Shown here piece after piece: positions 23,789 through 36,745 of a stretch of DNA of 64,000 nucleotides. Made by a program: the position numbers and the translations under genes. Positions within the stretch are counted from its first letter, which is position 1, and each line of letters starts with the position of its first letter. The DNA is from Hemibagrus wyckioides (taxonomy: Eukaryota > Chordata > Actinopteri > Siluriformes > Bagridae): positions 27,160,376 to 27,224,375 of the forward strand of contig NC_080717.1 in assembly GCF_019097595.1 (NCBI RefSeq), given 5' to 3'. Under the pieces are notes generated by a model that saw nothing but the letters and a program-made list of their open reading frames with translations, was not told where the DNA came from and ran no database searches.

Positions 23789-25518
23789 TAGGGGTAGTAT
23801 CTGAATACAGTGATGGGATCTGAATATGGTATAGGGATGTGTATGAATTAGAACACGGGGTATGATGGACAGGTTTATTTATACCTTTATACAAAAAGTA
23901 AAAAATGCTAGTTAACTAACTGTTAAAAGTCAGAGTACCCTTAGCTTGTTTTATTAAAATGTTTTCTATAAGAGTTAGTGTACTTCAGGGAACCGTATCT
24001 CGGCACTGCAAGAAATAACCTACGTCCATGACGGTTAGCATTTACAGTCAGAGAGAAAAAGCACAGCTAATTACAGCACGTACAGTTTGCTAACTGTTAT
24101 AAGTGGTTATTACTGCAACCCCTTTACCCAGTACTCTCAGACTTTATTCGGAATTCTTTATTCTTCTTCTTTTTTACTTCTTAATTTAAATTCCTTTCAT
24201 GGCTGTTGTGTTTAAATGTCCTTGTTGCTGTCTGCGAGTTGTCGCACTAAATCCCGTGTATAGTGATGATAAAGTATCTTACCTCTTACCTTACATGACC
24301 TCACCAATGTCACGAATCTCCTGAGCTGCAGCAGTACAGAGCACATGGTAGTTTTATTTCTGTTCCCCATGAAACGTCTTTGTTAGTTTACGTTGCTACG
24401 TGTGTCCTGTCATTGCCCTAAAGTCTTCTTGATTTGTTTCCGGTATTAAAAACCTTCTTGTGTCGTGTCCTCAATGCGACGTATTAGTGTTGTATCTTCA
24501 CGATCCTGTTGTACGAAGCCTTGGTTCCTGGTTCTCGGTTCTCGTTAAGACATCATTTCAATCCGTGTTTAGCTTTTGTGATATTGACCATAGAGTCTGT
24601 TTATTATTTTCCGTGTTCTCGTCATGGTCTGTGATAACCAGTTTGCTAAACACCAGAACTTTGTCTGTTTTTTGTTTTCACCTCTGCCTTATGTTTTGGA
24701 CCGTGTTTATTAAAACTTTATCAACCGCACATGACAACCAATACTAGATTTCAGAGTCTATATTTAGTTGTCGGTTATCTTCACTACTAAGTGTACATAG
24801 AGTTTAGATCTTGTTGTACATTTGAGAAGAATTTTATTTTATTATTAAGATTGAAATAAACTGAAATCAAAATGAAATGAAATGATATGAAATGGAGGAA
24901 GGCATGAGGGGACCTAAAAAAGCTATTCTACTTAGTATTAGTACTAAGTACTCAGTTTAGTATACTTTTAAGTCTAATTTAAATGGGTTTGTAAATGTGA
25001 GCTGAGTGATTTGAGACAGCGCTTGATTATTCACGAACAAATCAGCAATGTGAAAAACGGACATCTCTGCAAACAAACTGCAAGAAACATTATCTGTGTT
25101 CGTCCATCATCCTCTCTAACGCCCTGTCTTTCTTTCACTCTTTTTATTCCCCTTCCCTCTGTCCTTCCTTCAGGTCTCGTCTTACTTTTCTTACTTCTAT
25201 CTCTCCGCTGTTCTCAATAACCCTCCTTCTTCCTTCCATGTGTCTCTTATCATCTTTCTTCTCATGCTCTTCCACTGTCATTCATCCCATCATCTCACTC
25301 ACACTCCTCTTCTTCAGTCCCCGCCACCATCGTCTACTCCCATGCTTCTCGTCTACGTTCCTCTTTCATGTTCTGCCTCACTTTTTTTTTCTCTCTCCCT
25401 CTCCTCCATTCATGCCGTTTGGCCACTCTCGAGGGATGTTCGCTCTCTGAATTAGGGCACACAGACAGAGAACCAGCTTATAGTGGGGACTGAATAAGCC
25501 ACAGTTTCTCCTATGCTT

Positions 25519-25520
<2 letters not shown>

Positions 25521-25555
<35 letters not shown>
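25521..25555 (+). repeat. (CT)n microsatellite
   Basis: About 17 CT units. A (GA)n run follows 124 bp later. Confidence 0.95.
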
Positions 25556-25559
<4 letters not shown>

Positions 25560-25678
25560 ACTAGAGGAAGAAATCGAGCTCTGTGGTTAGCTCTGAGTCC
25601 AAAAGAAAGGATACAGCACATCCACAGTGAATTATCTCAATATCTATAAAGTCCCTGTAATAAACATCAAAGAGAAGT

Positions 25679-25680
25679 AC

Positions 25681-25715
<35 letters not shown>

Positions 25716-25722
25716 AAGAGAC
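25679..25722 (+). repeat. (GA)n microsatellite
   Basis: About 20 GA units with two A insertions. Complementary to the CT run at 25521, so the two can pair. Confidence 0.95.
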
Positions 25723-26019
25723 GGAGATAATTACACTGTGTTTCAAAGCACTTGCCAAATCGTGAAAAAACCTGAACATGGACGTTGCATCAGTCGTGTC
25801 CATTTTACAACCAATAAATCACGAATCATTCAAGCAAAGCTCGGAAAAAAAATAACAAGAATAACGTTACTGTCCTGTACATCGCAATCAGACCATGGTT
25901 TTGTCTCTGAACCTATTTAACATATGATGCCTGAGATCCATGTAGATTTGGTTCCGGTTCTGCAGTTTCCCAAAAACATGCTGGTATGTGGATCGGCTAA
26001 ATTAACTAAGAGTTTTTAT

Positions 26020-26240
26020 TCATCCTCAGTAACTGCTTTGTCCTGGTCACTCTTGATCCAAAGACTATCCTTGGAAAGTTGGGTGTGAAGCAGGAATAGG
26101 ATAGAATCCTGGGTAGGATGTCACACCTGTCACACCTGTCACTAGGCAAGGGTTATATTATAGACACACATTAGGGATTTTGGAGGTGGGATGAAACCAG
26201 AGAACCCAGAGGAAACCCTGGGAAACTGTACAGATGGAAA
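26020..26240 (+). repeat. Repeat R6, copy 1
   Basis: TCAGTAACTGCTTTGTCCTG, a GGGTGTGAAGC block, GATTTTGGAGGTGGGATGAA and AGAGAACCCAGAGGAAACC match the order in 39955-40600. Resembles a widespread fish repeat (recall). Confidence 0.65.
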
Positions 26241-27229
26241 ATGCTACCTTCTGTTTTGGTAATGAGATATTTTCATATTAACCTCCTCATAATCATTCGC
26301 TAACAAGACTAGCTCTACACCTCAGCTTTGTCTTCCATGGTTGTTTTTCTTGTTTGCCCCCCAACTAGATGTGACTCAGCACTTTGCTTAAGAGTTGGAC
26401 TTTTTACATTTTCGAAACTCTGCAGAAAAAAAGGCAAAAAGTGTGTAAGCAGCCTTACAGACCTGACACACTAGCTAGGTGAGGATTAGCTCCAGTGAGT
26501 GAACTAACAAGAAGGTAGCACCGGGCTTATAAAACACACGGTCGGGTTTTACAACATTATAAGATCAGGACACGTGGTCTGATCTGGTTCCTGCACCCAT
26601 GGTAAGATTAAGTGTCTGACTAAATCAGACTGACAGCAAGGTTTCTGTTCCTCCAGGACTGGAGATGAAACATATAGCAATATAGGGTAGGGTAGCTAGC
26701 AGGTTCGAGCCGATGTTCCAGAAGATTTTGAAATGTGCCTTTAAACATTTATGGGTGGAATAAAAACTCTGGTGTTGCTTTCTCGAGAGAGAGAATGAAG
26801 TGTACTGTACCAGACTGTAAAACCTCTCAGTTTTCATCCCAAACACAATCCAGGACAGTTATTCGAATTTTGTCTTTATCTCACCCAAACACACACTTAA
26901 ATACACACCATGCCTTATCACCCAGAAAACTGTTTAATCATAGACATTGTGCATGCTGGTTGTCATTAAACCTCATTATACACTTTCTACAAGCTGTTGC
27001 TCCGTTTCCTATAACAGCAGTTCTGACGGTCCTTCTGCCTACGCAGCTTTAATAATAACGCATTCAATCTTATATGGGATTGTTTCTATAGTGACTGCTA
27101 ACTTTAACATACGTCCACTTGTATGCCAGATGCTGCAAATAATCTAAAGACTAAAAAACTCGGGTTATAAAGCAAGGGTTATGAGTTACAACTTGGATCT
27201 GACGAAGGATCAGCAATGGCTTTTCTGGT

Positions 27230-27730
27230 TTTAACATAACATTATGGTGTTAAACCTGTACAGTGTGAAACGCTATTAGCGGAGTTAAAATGGTATGGCT
27301 AGTTGCTTAGCAACAGACACCCAATCAGTAGCCTTATAGCACCTCTGTGCCTCATATCAAATGAAAACCAGGACGTAGCAAAAACAGCTCGGTAGCGGAA
27401 GGTGGCAAAACACTGAACGCTGTAGGGAGGACGAGCTGAAAAATTACAGGGGAATGGATATCAGTGAACATCTCTTAATAAAAGACTAGAAAGCTGTGAA
27501 ATATAACAACACCTGCTGGAGTGCCTTTTATTCTCGTTCATACAAAAGTGTGAGGCAAAATGATATGGCAAATATGTAAATTAGAACGTTAAGGCGGGGT
27601 TTAATAATGTACAGTGTAAAGACTCCAGATTATGAAGAGCCAGGATTAATTGTTTATTAACCCAGGATTCGGTTTAAACCGAGTTCACTAGGACCCAGGG
27701 GAACTCTTTCCACTGTGAAAAGCCCTAGTG
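27230..27730 (+). repeat. Repeat R5, copy 1
   Basis: GGCTAGTTGCTTAGCAACAG, GAAAACCAGGACGTAGCAA and AATGGATATC recur in the same order at 38455-38880. ACTAGGACCC and CCCTAGT near the right end form short inverted words that may be element termini. Confidence 0.6.
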
Positions 27731-29339
27731 TAAAGGAAAAACGTACCATCTTATGATGGTTATTTAGTATTTTTTGTAGTCTCCAGTGTCAGTGCTTTGT
27801 AACAGACAAGAGGTAAAGCTGAAAAAAACCTTTAGCATGAAGGACTTTGCGTTGTATTTGATGGTTTCCCGGGTAACAGGACAAGAAGACTTTAAGAGAC
27901 AAAATAAGAAGCTGGTGATGGATGATGTGTTGTTTGTTAATAAATTTTAGGAAATCCAATCAGTGGTAAATCGTGGTGGTGTAAGAGTTATAAAGCCATG
28001 CTGTTACAGGAAAATAATCAATGCTTCATGTCAGGATGTATCACACCATCTAAAAAAAAAAGCAGTTAATTATTCATTGGACCAAAATGATTTGCATTTG
28101 TTGGACCTTGTGAATGTCAGGATTGATCCAAACCCACAGACTGGTTAGGATTCGATTGGTTTCACTCCTTCCTCCCGCCCTTTTCTTTTTCTTTTTTCTT
28201 TCTAATCTCATGTATCTCTATCACTTCATCCCTCATTTATTCTGCTTCCTTTCTTCCATCCTTCAGTCTGTGAGCCTGTATCTCCTCCCATGCACCCATC
28301 CTCTTCCTTTTCTCTCCTTTCTCCTTCTCTTCTTTCTGGAACCTCGGTTCTGACAAACTAACAATGCATGAGAGGAGAAAGAGGAGATTGAAAGGTCCAT
28401 TCCAATCTACTATACTATACAGTTTCTATACTGTAGTTTTTAAAAACTAGAAAAAAATAACATTATTTGGACTGAAATACACAGGAATACTGGTACATGG
28501 TTGAGATGGCTGACTCCTTCAGGATCGGTTAACACGCTCATTAGCATATTGCATCTGACAACTGTGGTAAAAATTAATTCCTGATATATCGAGCAGTCCA
28601 GGCCAGACCAGACAGCGTGTAAAAAGCAGCAGTACGATGTAATGGGTTTTAGTGCCAGCAATGTTGTATTGTGGTTTCATATAAAAGTCTTTTTAATGTT
28701 GTTGAAGCACCACTCAGCAGTCCGTAAACCATAAAAATGTGTCACTTGGGCTTTTTAACTGAGACAGCGTGAAATTTGTAGCAAATGTCAATCCTGCGGC
28801 TGTTCGGAAAGCAGTACAAATGAGGATGAGCTCGTCTGGTTTTGTGCTTTACGTCATCTTCATTAGGAGGTGAGGGTTAAAGGACTAGCTGAAGACCTTT
28901 TAATGGTTTAAACCCTCCGACCCATGCGCTACGCTTGGTAAAGCGTGACAAGTTGTAATCGACCTAATTAAACACAGTACCGGTCTCTGACGGAAAAAAA
29001 GGACCTGGGAATTCAGTGAGCTTTGCTAATTGCAGGCTACGTCTGGAGAAAAGCAATGACAAGTTTAATTGCCTTAACTTAATTTGCATAGAAAATGCAT
29101 TGTTTCTAATGAATGGATACTCATCAAAGAGGAAAAGCAACAATGAAAGCACTTCAAGCTCAGACATGCGCGTGATCTGAATGAAGTCTCTGAAAAAGTA
29201 ACTCTCATCAAATAAATTCTTCAATCAAAGATCTTTTTAACTCATGAGGCATTAAATCATATACGTTTACATTACTCCTTCTGTGTAAAGTAGAAGTGTG
29301 ACCTTGCCTGTCAGTCTCAGGGAACAAATTGTAATTACA

Positions 29340-30075
29340 GTTGTAATGAGGAGGTGTGGCCAGTTCCAGTAAAAGAGGTGCGATCAGTCTACATGTAAGC
29401 TCCAGTGAAGGAGGCGTGATCAGTCTGTATGTCAGTTCCAGTGAAGGAGGCGTGGCCAATGTCAATGTCATTTACAGTCAGGAGGCGTGGTCAGTTACAG
29501 TGAAGGAGGTGCGGTCAATTCAGTGAAGTTTATATATGCGGCATGGTCTGTGTGTGTCAGTTCCAGTGAAGGAAATGTTGTCAGTGTGTATGTAACCTCC
29601 ACTGAAGGGGGCATGGTCAGTGTGTATGCCAGTAAAGTAAAGGGGGTGTATGTCAGTTCCAGTCAAGGAGATGTGTTCAGTGTGTATACAAGCTCCAGTG
29701 TAGAAGGCGTGGTCAGTGTGTATGTCATTGCCAGTAAAGGTGGAGGTGGATGTGGAGGAGGTGTGGTCACATTGTTGGTCTAAGTACCTGTCTGACCCAC
29801 TGAGGAGGGTATGGTCTGTGTCTCTGTCAGTTTGAGAGAAGGAGGTGTGTCCTCACTGCCATTCTATTCTGATGAATAAGGCGTGGTCTCTATGCCTAAG
29901 TCCCAGTGAAGTAGGTGTGACTTTTGTGGGAAGTGTCCTTTTTATTGTCCTCAGTGCCTGTTGTTTCTTTAGTGGCTGTCTGACCCAGTGAAAAAGGCAT
30001 GGTCCGAGTCCATGTCAGTCCTAGTACAGAAGGCATGGCTTCAGTAAAGTGGGCATGGCCTTTGTTGTAGCTTCA
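29340..30075 (+). repeat. GGAGGCGTGG minisatellite-like repeat
   Basis: Irregular tandem units of about 33-40 bp built on GTCAGTTCCAGTGAAGGAGG and CGTGGTCAGTGTGTATGT. Some 15-18 units of varying length; the array decays rightward. A 98-codon frame within it is an artefact. Confidence 0.88.
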
Positions 30076-30148
30076 GTGACTGATCATCTGATCCCATAAA
30101 GGAACATTTCTATTAAAAAAACAAGAAGAAGAAGAGGACTGAGAGGCT

Positions 30149-30390
30149 CAGTGGAACCTCGGCATATGAATTTAATTGGTTCTGGAGGTGAGTTCTTATG
30201 GTGAAAGTTTGTATTGAGAAAGGAGTTTTCCCGTAAGAAATAATGTAAAAGCAGATAACTTAGCCGACGTTCGGTGTGGTTCGTTTGTATGCTGAAAATG
30301 CTTCATATGCAGATGTAAATTTCTTGCAAAATTTCAATTCTTAAGGCGAAAATTCGTAAGGGAGGGCATTCGTATGCCGAGGTTCCACTG
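30149..30390 (-). mobile_element. TA-flanked MITE family M, short deleted copy
   Basis: Both ends are well kept (CAGTGGAACCTCGGCATATG and CGTATGCCGAGGTTCCACTG), but about 350 bp of the interior present at 48170-48768 is missing. TA follows on the right; the left flank is CT. Confidence 0.88.
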
Positions 30391-30910
30391 TATATCAAAA
30401 TATTGTATCATCTCTAAAGCAGATACACCCCCCACCTGTAACATCACTCTGTAATTAACATTCAATATTTTAAATATTACTTTAAACTAGTTGACAAATG
30501 ACACACTGACTATCCCCTAATGCTAACTTAGTCTCATTAGTAGAAGACATGTACCACATAGTGTTAATAATCCCTGCAGTCAGAAAAGCCATTTCTGCAG
30601 GTTCCTGTTCAGTACAATGACAAAAGCAGGCAGCGTTCACATACCACAGAGAGATTTCAGGGGGCGATTAAACTCAAGTACTGCACAGAGACACATTACA
30701 CAAACTAGACAACTGCATGCTGGATATAAACTTTAGTTCTCTCAGATCTCTGGCACATGGAGATTAGTTCCTAGAAGATATATCTTGAAAATTAGTGTAA
30801 AATCTTGAAAATTGGCATGGCTATGATTGTCACTGACCCAAGCGCTCCAATCGATACGTAGGAGAAGAAAATAAATAAATATTTATAGGTAACTAAATGC
30901 TGGAAAAAGA

Positions 30911-30913
<3 letters not shown>

Positions 30914-30958
<45 letters not shown>
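30914..30958 (+). repeat. (TA)n(CA)n microsatellite
   Basis: About 15 TA units running into 7 CA units, abutting the end of the Tc1-type element. Confidence 0.95.
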
Positions 30959-30960
<2 letters not shown>

Positions 30961-31395
30961 ACCAGGCATAACATTATGACCACCTACCTAATATTGTGTT
31001 GGTCCCCCTTTTGCTGCCAAAACAGCCCTGACCTGTCATGCACTGTGACACCTGTCTATCAGAACCAGCATTAACTTCAACAATTTGAGCAACAGTAGCT
31101 CGTCTGTTGGATCGGATCACAAGGGCCAGCCTTCACTCCCAATGTGCATCAATGAGCCTTGACCGTCCATGACCCTGTCGCCGGTTCACCACTGTTCCTT
31201 CCTTGGACCACTTTTGATAGATACTGACCACTGCAGACTGGGAACACCCCACAAGAGCTGCAGTTTTGGAGATGCTCTGATCCAGTGGTCTAGCCATCAC
31301 AACTTTGAGGACAAAATGTTATGAATGTTTAATATATCCCACCCATTAACAGGTGCCATGATGAGGAGATATTCACTGATCAGAATGATATGCCA
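30955..31395 (-). mobile_element. Internally deleted Tc1-type element, copy A
   Basis: The left end CACTGACCAGGCATAACATT matches the end of copy B at 57648-58173 in reverse complement. Minus-strand reading recovers the N-terminal helix-turn-helix part of a Tc1-type transposase ([20 protein letters not shown] region). The catalytic domain is absent and frames are broken. Right terminus poorly kept. Confidence 0.8.
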
Positions 31396-33193
31396 TATAT
31401 ATATATATATATTATGTATATAATGCAAGTGAAGGCTTATTATTATATGTAGAGGTTGTAAGTAAATTGATTGATTGTAGAGCTTTGGTTGATCCTTATT
31501 TTTACATACTGTAAAGACAAGGACATAAATCACCAACCGATCGATTATCATGTGACATGGCATCAGAGATTCCTAGTTAATTAAAACCATGCTGTTTCTA
31601 ACCCCTGCTAACACTCACAGATATTTGTCTCACTGATATCTCTGTTCTAATTCCGTTTTTAAAAATGTTCTCAATACGGCTTCATGCTGAAAACGTCGTT
31701 TTATGATCCTAGATCAGATTAGTCGTCGCTTTTCCCCGATACCTTTAAAAGGACACCTCGAAATCTTGTTAAGCGTAAAAGAGCACATAAGCAGCATGAA
31801 AGCTAGCTTTGTTCGAGGTTTCAGCATGATTAACATGGCTTTTGAGTTGAACTTCAAAGAGGTCTCTGTGTTTCTGTCTTTATCTTCCTCTCACCCACAC
31901 TGATCCAAAAAACCAGCACAGACACACACTGTGCTCTGTGAAGAGAACACCGACGACTCGCCGGAGATGCTATATTTCCCTAAAGCTTTGAATCTAAACA
32001 CCACTTTAAATTCAAATGCGCCTGAGCGCCTCCCGCCTCCTTATTTATTGCCTACGGAAGACCTGAAGTGCAAAACAAATGAATAATCCAAAAAAAGACA
32101 TCAGCAAATCCACAGCCAGAGTGCGTCTTTAAACACGCTAGGATATCTAAAAAAAAAAAAAAAAAAAAACTAAAGCGAAGACTAAAACATTGCAGCAAAT
32201 TAAAAGGCTAGCAAGCCGCTCAATGTTCTTGTAATCACTCTCTATTGAGTGTGTAGAACTGTTACTGTAGTCACTTGCATTTTTCCTGTTGATAAACAGA
32301 CAAAAGTTATAGTTTACAGCCTCACCTTTGTTTTAAAATGGGTTTCAGTTTGACTTTACTTGCAAGGCTTTGTACTAGCTTCGTTAGCAGATTGGCAAAG
32401 CTAAACTGCTCAAGAAGCTAACTGTACTCACCAGAGGCACCAAAAATCTATGCTAACTACTTCCAAGCTTTATTTGTTCTTCATAATGTTTCTGTAGACA
32501 TTTAAAAAGAGTTTGTATATGAAATCAAACCCTAAAAAACGAGGTTTACTTCCATTTTTTGCAGTAAACACGGAGTCATAACAGGTGGTTCAGTGAAGAA
32601 ACACCGGACCAGAAGCGACAGGATTAGTCAGGGGATTAATGAGGATTAGTCAGGGGAAATCGATGAGCTAGTTGATCAGATCCGTCGCTTTATGCGTGTC
32701 GTGATGTAGCTCAAATGTACATAGAAAGTCACTTACCGCACTGAGGGATAGCGGCTGTAATTGTCGCTGGTTTCGCACATGCACACAAACAAAACATGAA
32801 AACCATGTCACTTTACCACTTGCTAGCATTGAATCGAGCATAAGTATTCACCCCCCCTTGAAATTTTGTAGTTAAAAAAAATAGATTAAAATAGATACTG
32901 TACATTATAAATCCCTATAATAAAGTGTCAGGAAAAGAAGGAAATATAGTCTGCAAAATTATTAACCAAATTTAATAAAGCATAAAATGTACAATTTTTG
33001 CAATTTGTACAATTCACAAATGTAAGTGTATCAGTGCCAAAACTGTTGCACTTTTATTTTTCATGTCTTGTGTAATATTTACCCCAAGTATGTGCTGGAT
33101 ATGGTCTGAGAACAAATCCTTTGATTAAAAAAAATTAAAATTAAATAATATAAATAAATAAATAAATACATTTATTAATCAATTTCAAAAAGA

Positions 33194-33196
<3 letters not shown>

Positions 33197-33275
<79 letters not shown>
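33197..33275 (+). repeat. (TA)n microsatellite
   Basis: About 38 TA units, able to extrude a cruciform. Confidence 0.97.
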
Positions 33276-33282
<7 letters not shown>

Positions 33283-33332
33283 TTGGTAAATAGTAAGATT
33301 ACAAATTTATACCATTGGGGCAGTGATTATTA

Positions 33333-33337
<5 letters not shown>

Positions 33338-33372
<35 letters not shown>
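33338..33372 (+). repeat. (GT)n microsatellite
   Basis: About 17 GT units inside repeat R3; the second R3 copy has a GT/GC run at the same place. Confidence 0.97.
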
Positions 33373-33374
<2 letters not shown>

Positions 33375-34164
33375 ACACTCCTGACTCACCTATAATAAAA
33401 GTCTAAGGGTAGTTGTTACACATCCTTATTCCACAGTGCTCTGAATCGTGATTGGTCAGATGCAAACTCTCAGGTCCATATTAACACATTTATTCTAATA
33501 CAATACTGTTTCCATAGTAACAACTGATTTACAGGAACCAGAATGGTAGAACTGCCTAATAATAAACAACACAGATAAAAAATCTTTCTATTCATCGAAA
33601 AAAACCCAACAAAAACATATAATCAGTGATGCTGTGAAGTTTTCAGTACTTCTTTAACATATTCCTAAGGAGTCTCCAGTGCAAACTTCAGACGAAGGCA
33701 AGGAACCGAGAGTGAAAAGAGGGAGCGATAAACGTAAGCAATAACAGAAACTAATTAGTTTTACAGACGTTGCGCAATGTTAATTTCACAAACGAGAGAC
33801 TGTAATCGTTGGTAAATTGCTGAAGTAATCCCACCACCCTGCTGTTGATTATATTCTCATAACGACACGCCCCGTTGCGTTTTAATCCTTACTGTATAAA
33901 AAAATAAATGTTTATGCAAAATGTAATCTTGTATAACTGGGTTATGAAAGTTTTAACAATATTGTGTTTTTATCAATTAAATTCTACATCTTTTTATACG
34001 GTTAGTTGGGAAAGTGCCTCGGTTTTGTTATGACGGTAATGACGGATTTTAAATATTTAATGACTGTCTAAATATTTAGCCTTACATTAGAAGTGAATTT
34101 AAAGTAAATGGGATTTCTGTGCTTCACTTAGTTCAAGGAAATGTGATGAAAATGTCAGTCTGTA

Positions 34165-34439
34165 TTTACTATATACACTTGGCCCCTTAGTTCCAGTGAA
34201 AGGAACTCTTAATGCTTCAGCTTCATACCAAGACATTTTGGACAATTTCATGCTCTTTGTGGGAACAGTTTGGGGATGACCCCTTCCTGTTCCAACATGA
34301 CTGCACACCAGTGACCAAAGCAAGGTCCATAAAGACATGGATGAGGGAGTTTGGTGTGGAGGAACTTGACTGGCCTGCACAGAGTCCTGACCTCAACCCC
34401 ATAGAACACCTTTGGGATGAATTAGAGCGGAGACTGTGA
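34165..34439 (+). pseudogene. Tc1-type (DD34E) transposase C-terminal relic
   Basis: The frame ending at 34439 encodes SLWEQFGDDPFLFQHD, then KARSIKTWMREFG, then LDWPAQSPDLNPIEHLWDEL. The Asp of QHD and the Glu of NPIEH are separated by exactly 34 residues, the DD34E signature of Tc1 transposases. Upstream, LGPLVPVKGTLNAS-type sequence lies in a different frame, so at least one frameshift is present. The first catalytic Asp, N-terminus and inverted ends are missing. Confidence 0.85.
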
Positions 34440-35470
34440 ACCTTTAAAATCCATGGAATGTTTCCATTGCACAAAAGGGTTCTTTGTAATGAAAAAAAGT
34501 TCTTTAAACTATAAAACTGTTCTTTACACTGTCTGGAAAAAATTATAATAATAATATTTTTTTTTTACAGTGATGCCATAGAAGAACCATTTTTGGTTTC
34601 CTAAAGAACCTTTCAGTAACTGGTTCTTAAAAGAATCTCTTTTTTTTAGTCCCAAAATAAATGGTTATTTTTCGGGGCGTATGGTTCTCTAAAGAACCTT
34701 TACCATCCATGGAACGTTTCCATTGTGTGAAAGAGTTCTTTGTGTTGCACAAAGCTTCTTTAGGCTATAAAAATGTTCTTTACACTTAAAAATAAAGCTG
34801 CCTGGAATAATAATATTACTACTACAACTACTACTACTACTACTACTAATAATAATAATTATATTTTATTTACAGTGATGCCCTAAAAGAACCATTTTTG
34901 GTTCCCCAAAGAACTTTTCAGTAAACGGTTCTTAGAAAAATCCCTTTTTTTTCTTAGTCCAATATAATTAAAAATAAAAGTTCAGGGTGTGTGGTTCTAT
35001 AAAGAACCTTTAACATCCATGGAACGTTTTCATTTCACAAAAGGTTTTTTGAAGTGGAAAAAAATGTCATTAGTCTATAAAAATGTTTGTTATGGCACTA
35101 AGAAATACGGGGTTCTTATTAAGAAAAAGCTTCTTCGGTGAACCAAAAATGTTCTTGTATGGCATCACTGAAGACAAACCCTTTTTGGTTCTTCTGAGCT
35201 CCTTTATTTTTAAGAGTGTAAAGAACATTCTAATAGTCTAAAGAACTTTTCTCCATTACAAACAACCCTTTTGTGCAATGGGTGTTAAAGGTTCTTTAGA
35301 GACAAAGAACCATTTAAGAACGTGATTTTTAAGAGTGTATGGCACTAAGAAAAAAACTATTATTTTAATAACCAGAAAGATTCTTTGGGGAACCAAAAAT
35401 GGTTCTGCCAAAAAAAGAAACAAAAACAAAAAAAAAACACCTTTTTCGTTCTTTTGGACAGCTTTATTAA
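34440..35470. repeat. Cluster of GGTTCTTT-type repeats with inverted halves
   Basis: Three direct units start near 34440, 34700 and 35010, each with ATCCATGGAACGTTTCCATT, AGTTCTTT, TACAGTGATGCC and AGAACCATTTTTGG. From about 35100 to 35470 the same words appear in reverse complement (AACCAAAAATG, GGCATCACTG, GTGCAATGG...GTT). The whole can fold back. No coding frame. Confidence 0.8.
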
Positions 35471-35920
35471 GAGTGTCTGATACAAAACTGCTGTAAGGTT
35501 TAAAGCACCTACAAGTATGTTTTTTCCCACAGCTTGTCAACAAATATGAAATTCTCCTTTACTCACGGCTAAACGCTTCACACGAAAGACTTTAACAGCG
35601 CTGGATGACGATTTCTGTGAGCCAGCGCTGAGAAGAAGTGTGAATACATCTGGAGTGTGAAGAACCAATCAGACTACAAGGTTCTGCCAGAAAGCTACAG
35701 AAAAGGGATCGGACCTTGCGGGTTGAAGGACTTTAAATTGTAAATTATTAAATAAAGTATAAATGATTCAGTACTTTTGCTGTTTATTGGGTTTAGAGAT
35801 GTGGATTGTATTTCCTTCAAAGACATTTGTATAAATAGTTTTGCTGCCAAAAGCTGCAGGTCAGCAGAAGTGCGTGAATATGATTAAGAAGTCAGGATGC
35901 TTTTCTTTTAAAAAAAAGAT

Positions 35921-36027
<107 letters not shown>

Positions 36028-36079
36028 TGAGTGGATGGATTCTTTCATCCATCCATCCATCCATCCATCCACTCATCCA

Positions 36080-36745
36080 TTAATTTTGTATTCTGTAATA
36101 TTTGCCCCAGTATGTGCTGGAAGTCATCCTGTGCCTAACTAAATATCTGAGAATAAATTCGTTGATAAACAACAAGCAAAAAAGGAGAAAAATACAATAA
36201 GAAAAAAAAACACAATAAGAAAAGAAAGCAAAACAACCAAACAAAAAATATTTTTTAAAATAATTTTATATCATTTCTTTTATTCTCTTATTGTCAGTAA
36301 GATTACAGGTTTATACCTTCAAGGTAGTGTTAGAAATAAATGAATGAATGAATGAATAAATAAATAAATATTTTCTTATTGTCAGTAAGATTATAGGTTT
36401 ATGCCATCAAGGCAGTTTGTAGATCAGATGTGTGAATATTACTTTCCCTGTGTGTGTGTGCGTGTGCGTGTGCGTGTGTGTGTGCGTGTGTGTTTACACT
36501 ACTGACTCACCTATAATAAAAGTCATTGGAATGATTGGAACTCTCGGGTATATATTAACGCATTTCTAATAAAATACCGTTTCCATGGTAACAACTTATT
36601 ATTCATCTGAAAAAACAAAACGTATAATCAGTGATGTGGTGAAATTTTCAGTGAGGAGACGCTTCTTTAACATGTTCCTAAGGAGTCTCCAGTGCAAACT
36701 TCAAATGAGTAAAGAGAGGGAGCGATAAACGTACTTTATTTATTT
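36080..36745 (+). repeat. Repeat R3, copy 2
   Basis: Second copy of the R3 unit, with the same order of landmarks and its own GT/GC run at 36450-36490. It contains an internal 60-bp duplication of CTTATTGTCAGTAAGATTA at 36288 and 36373. Confidence 0.8.

Larger units (their letters stand above)
33050..33745 (+). repeat. Repeat R3, copy 1
   Basis: Shares TAATATTTACCCCAAGTATGTGCTGG, a GT run, TGACTCACCTATAATAAAAG, a TTTCCATAGTAACAACT block and CCTAAGGAGTCTCCAGTGCA with 36080-36745, in the same order and orientation, about 3.03 kb apart. It is either a dispersed element present twice or a local duplication. Confidence 0.8.
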
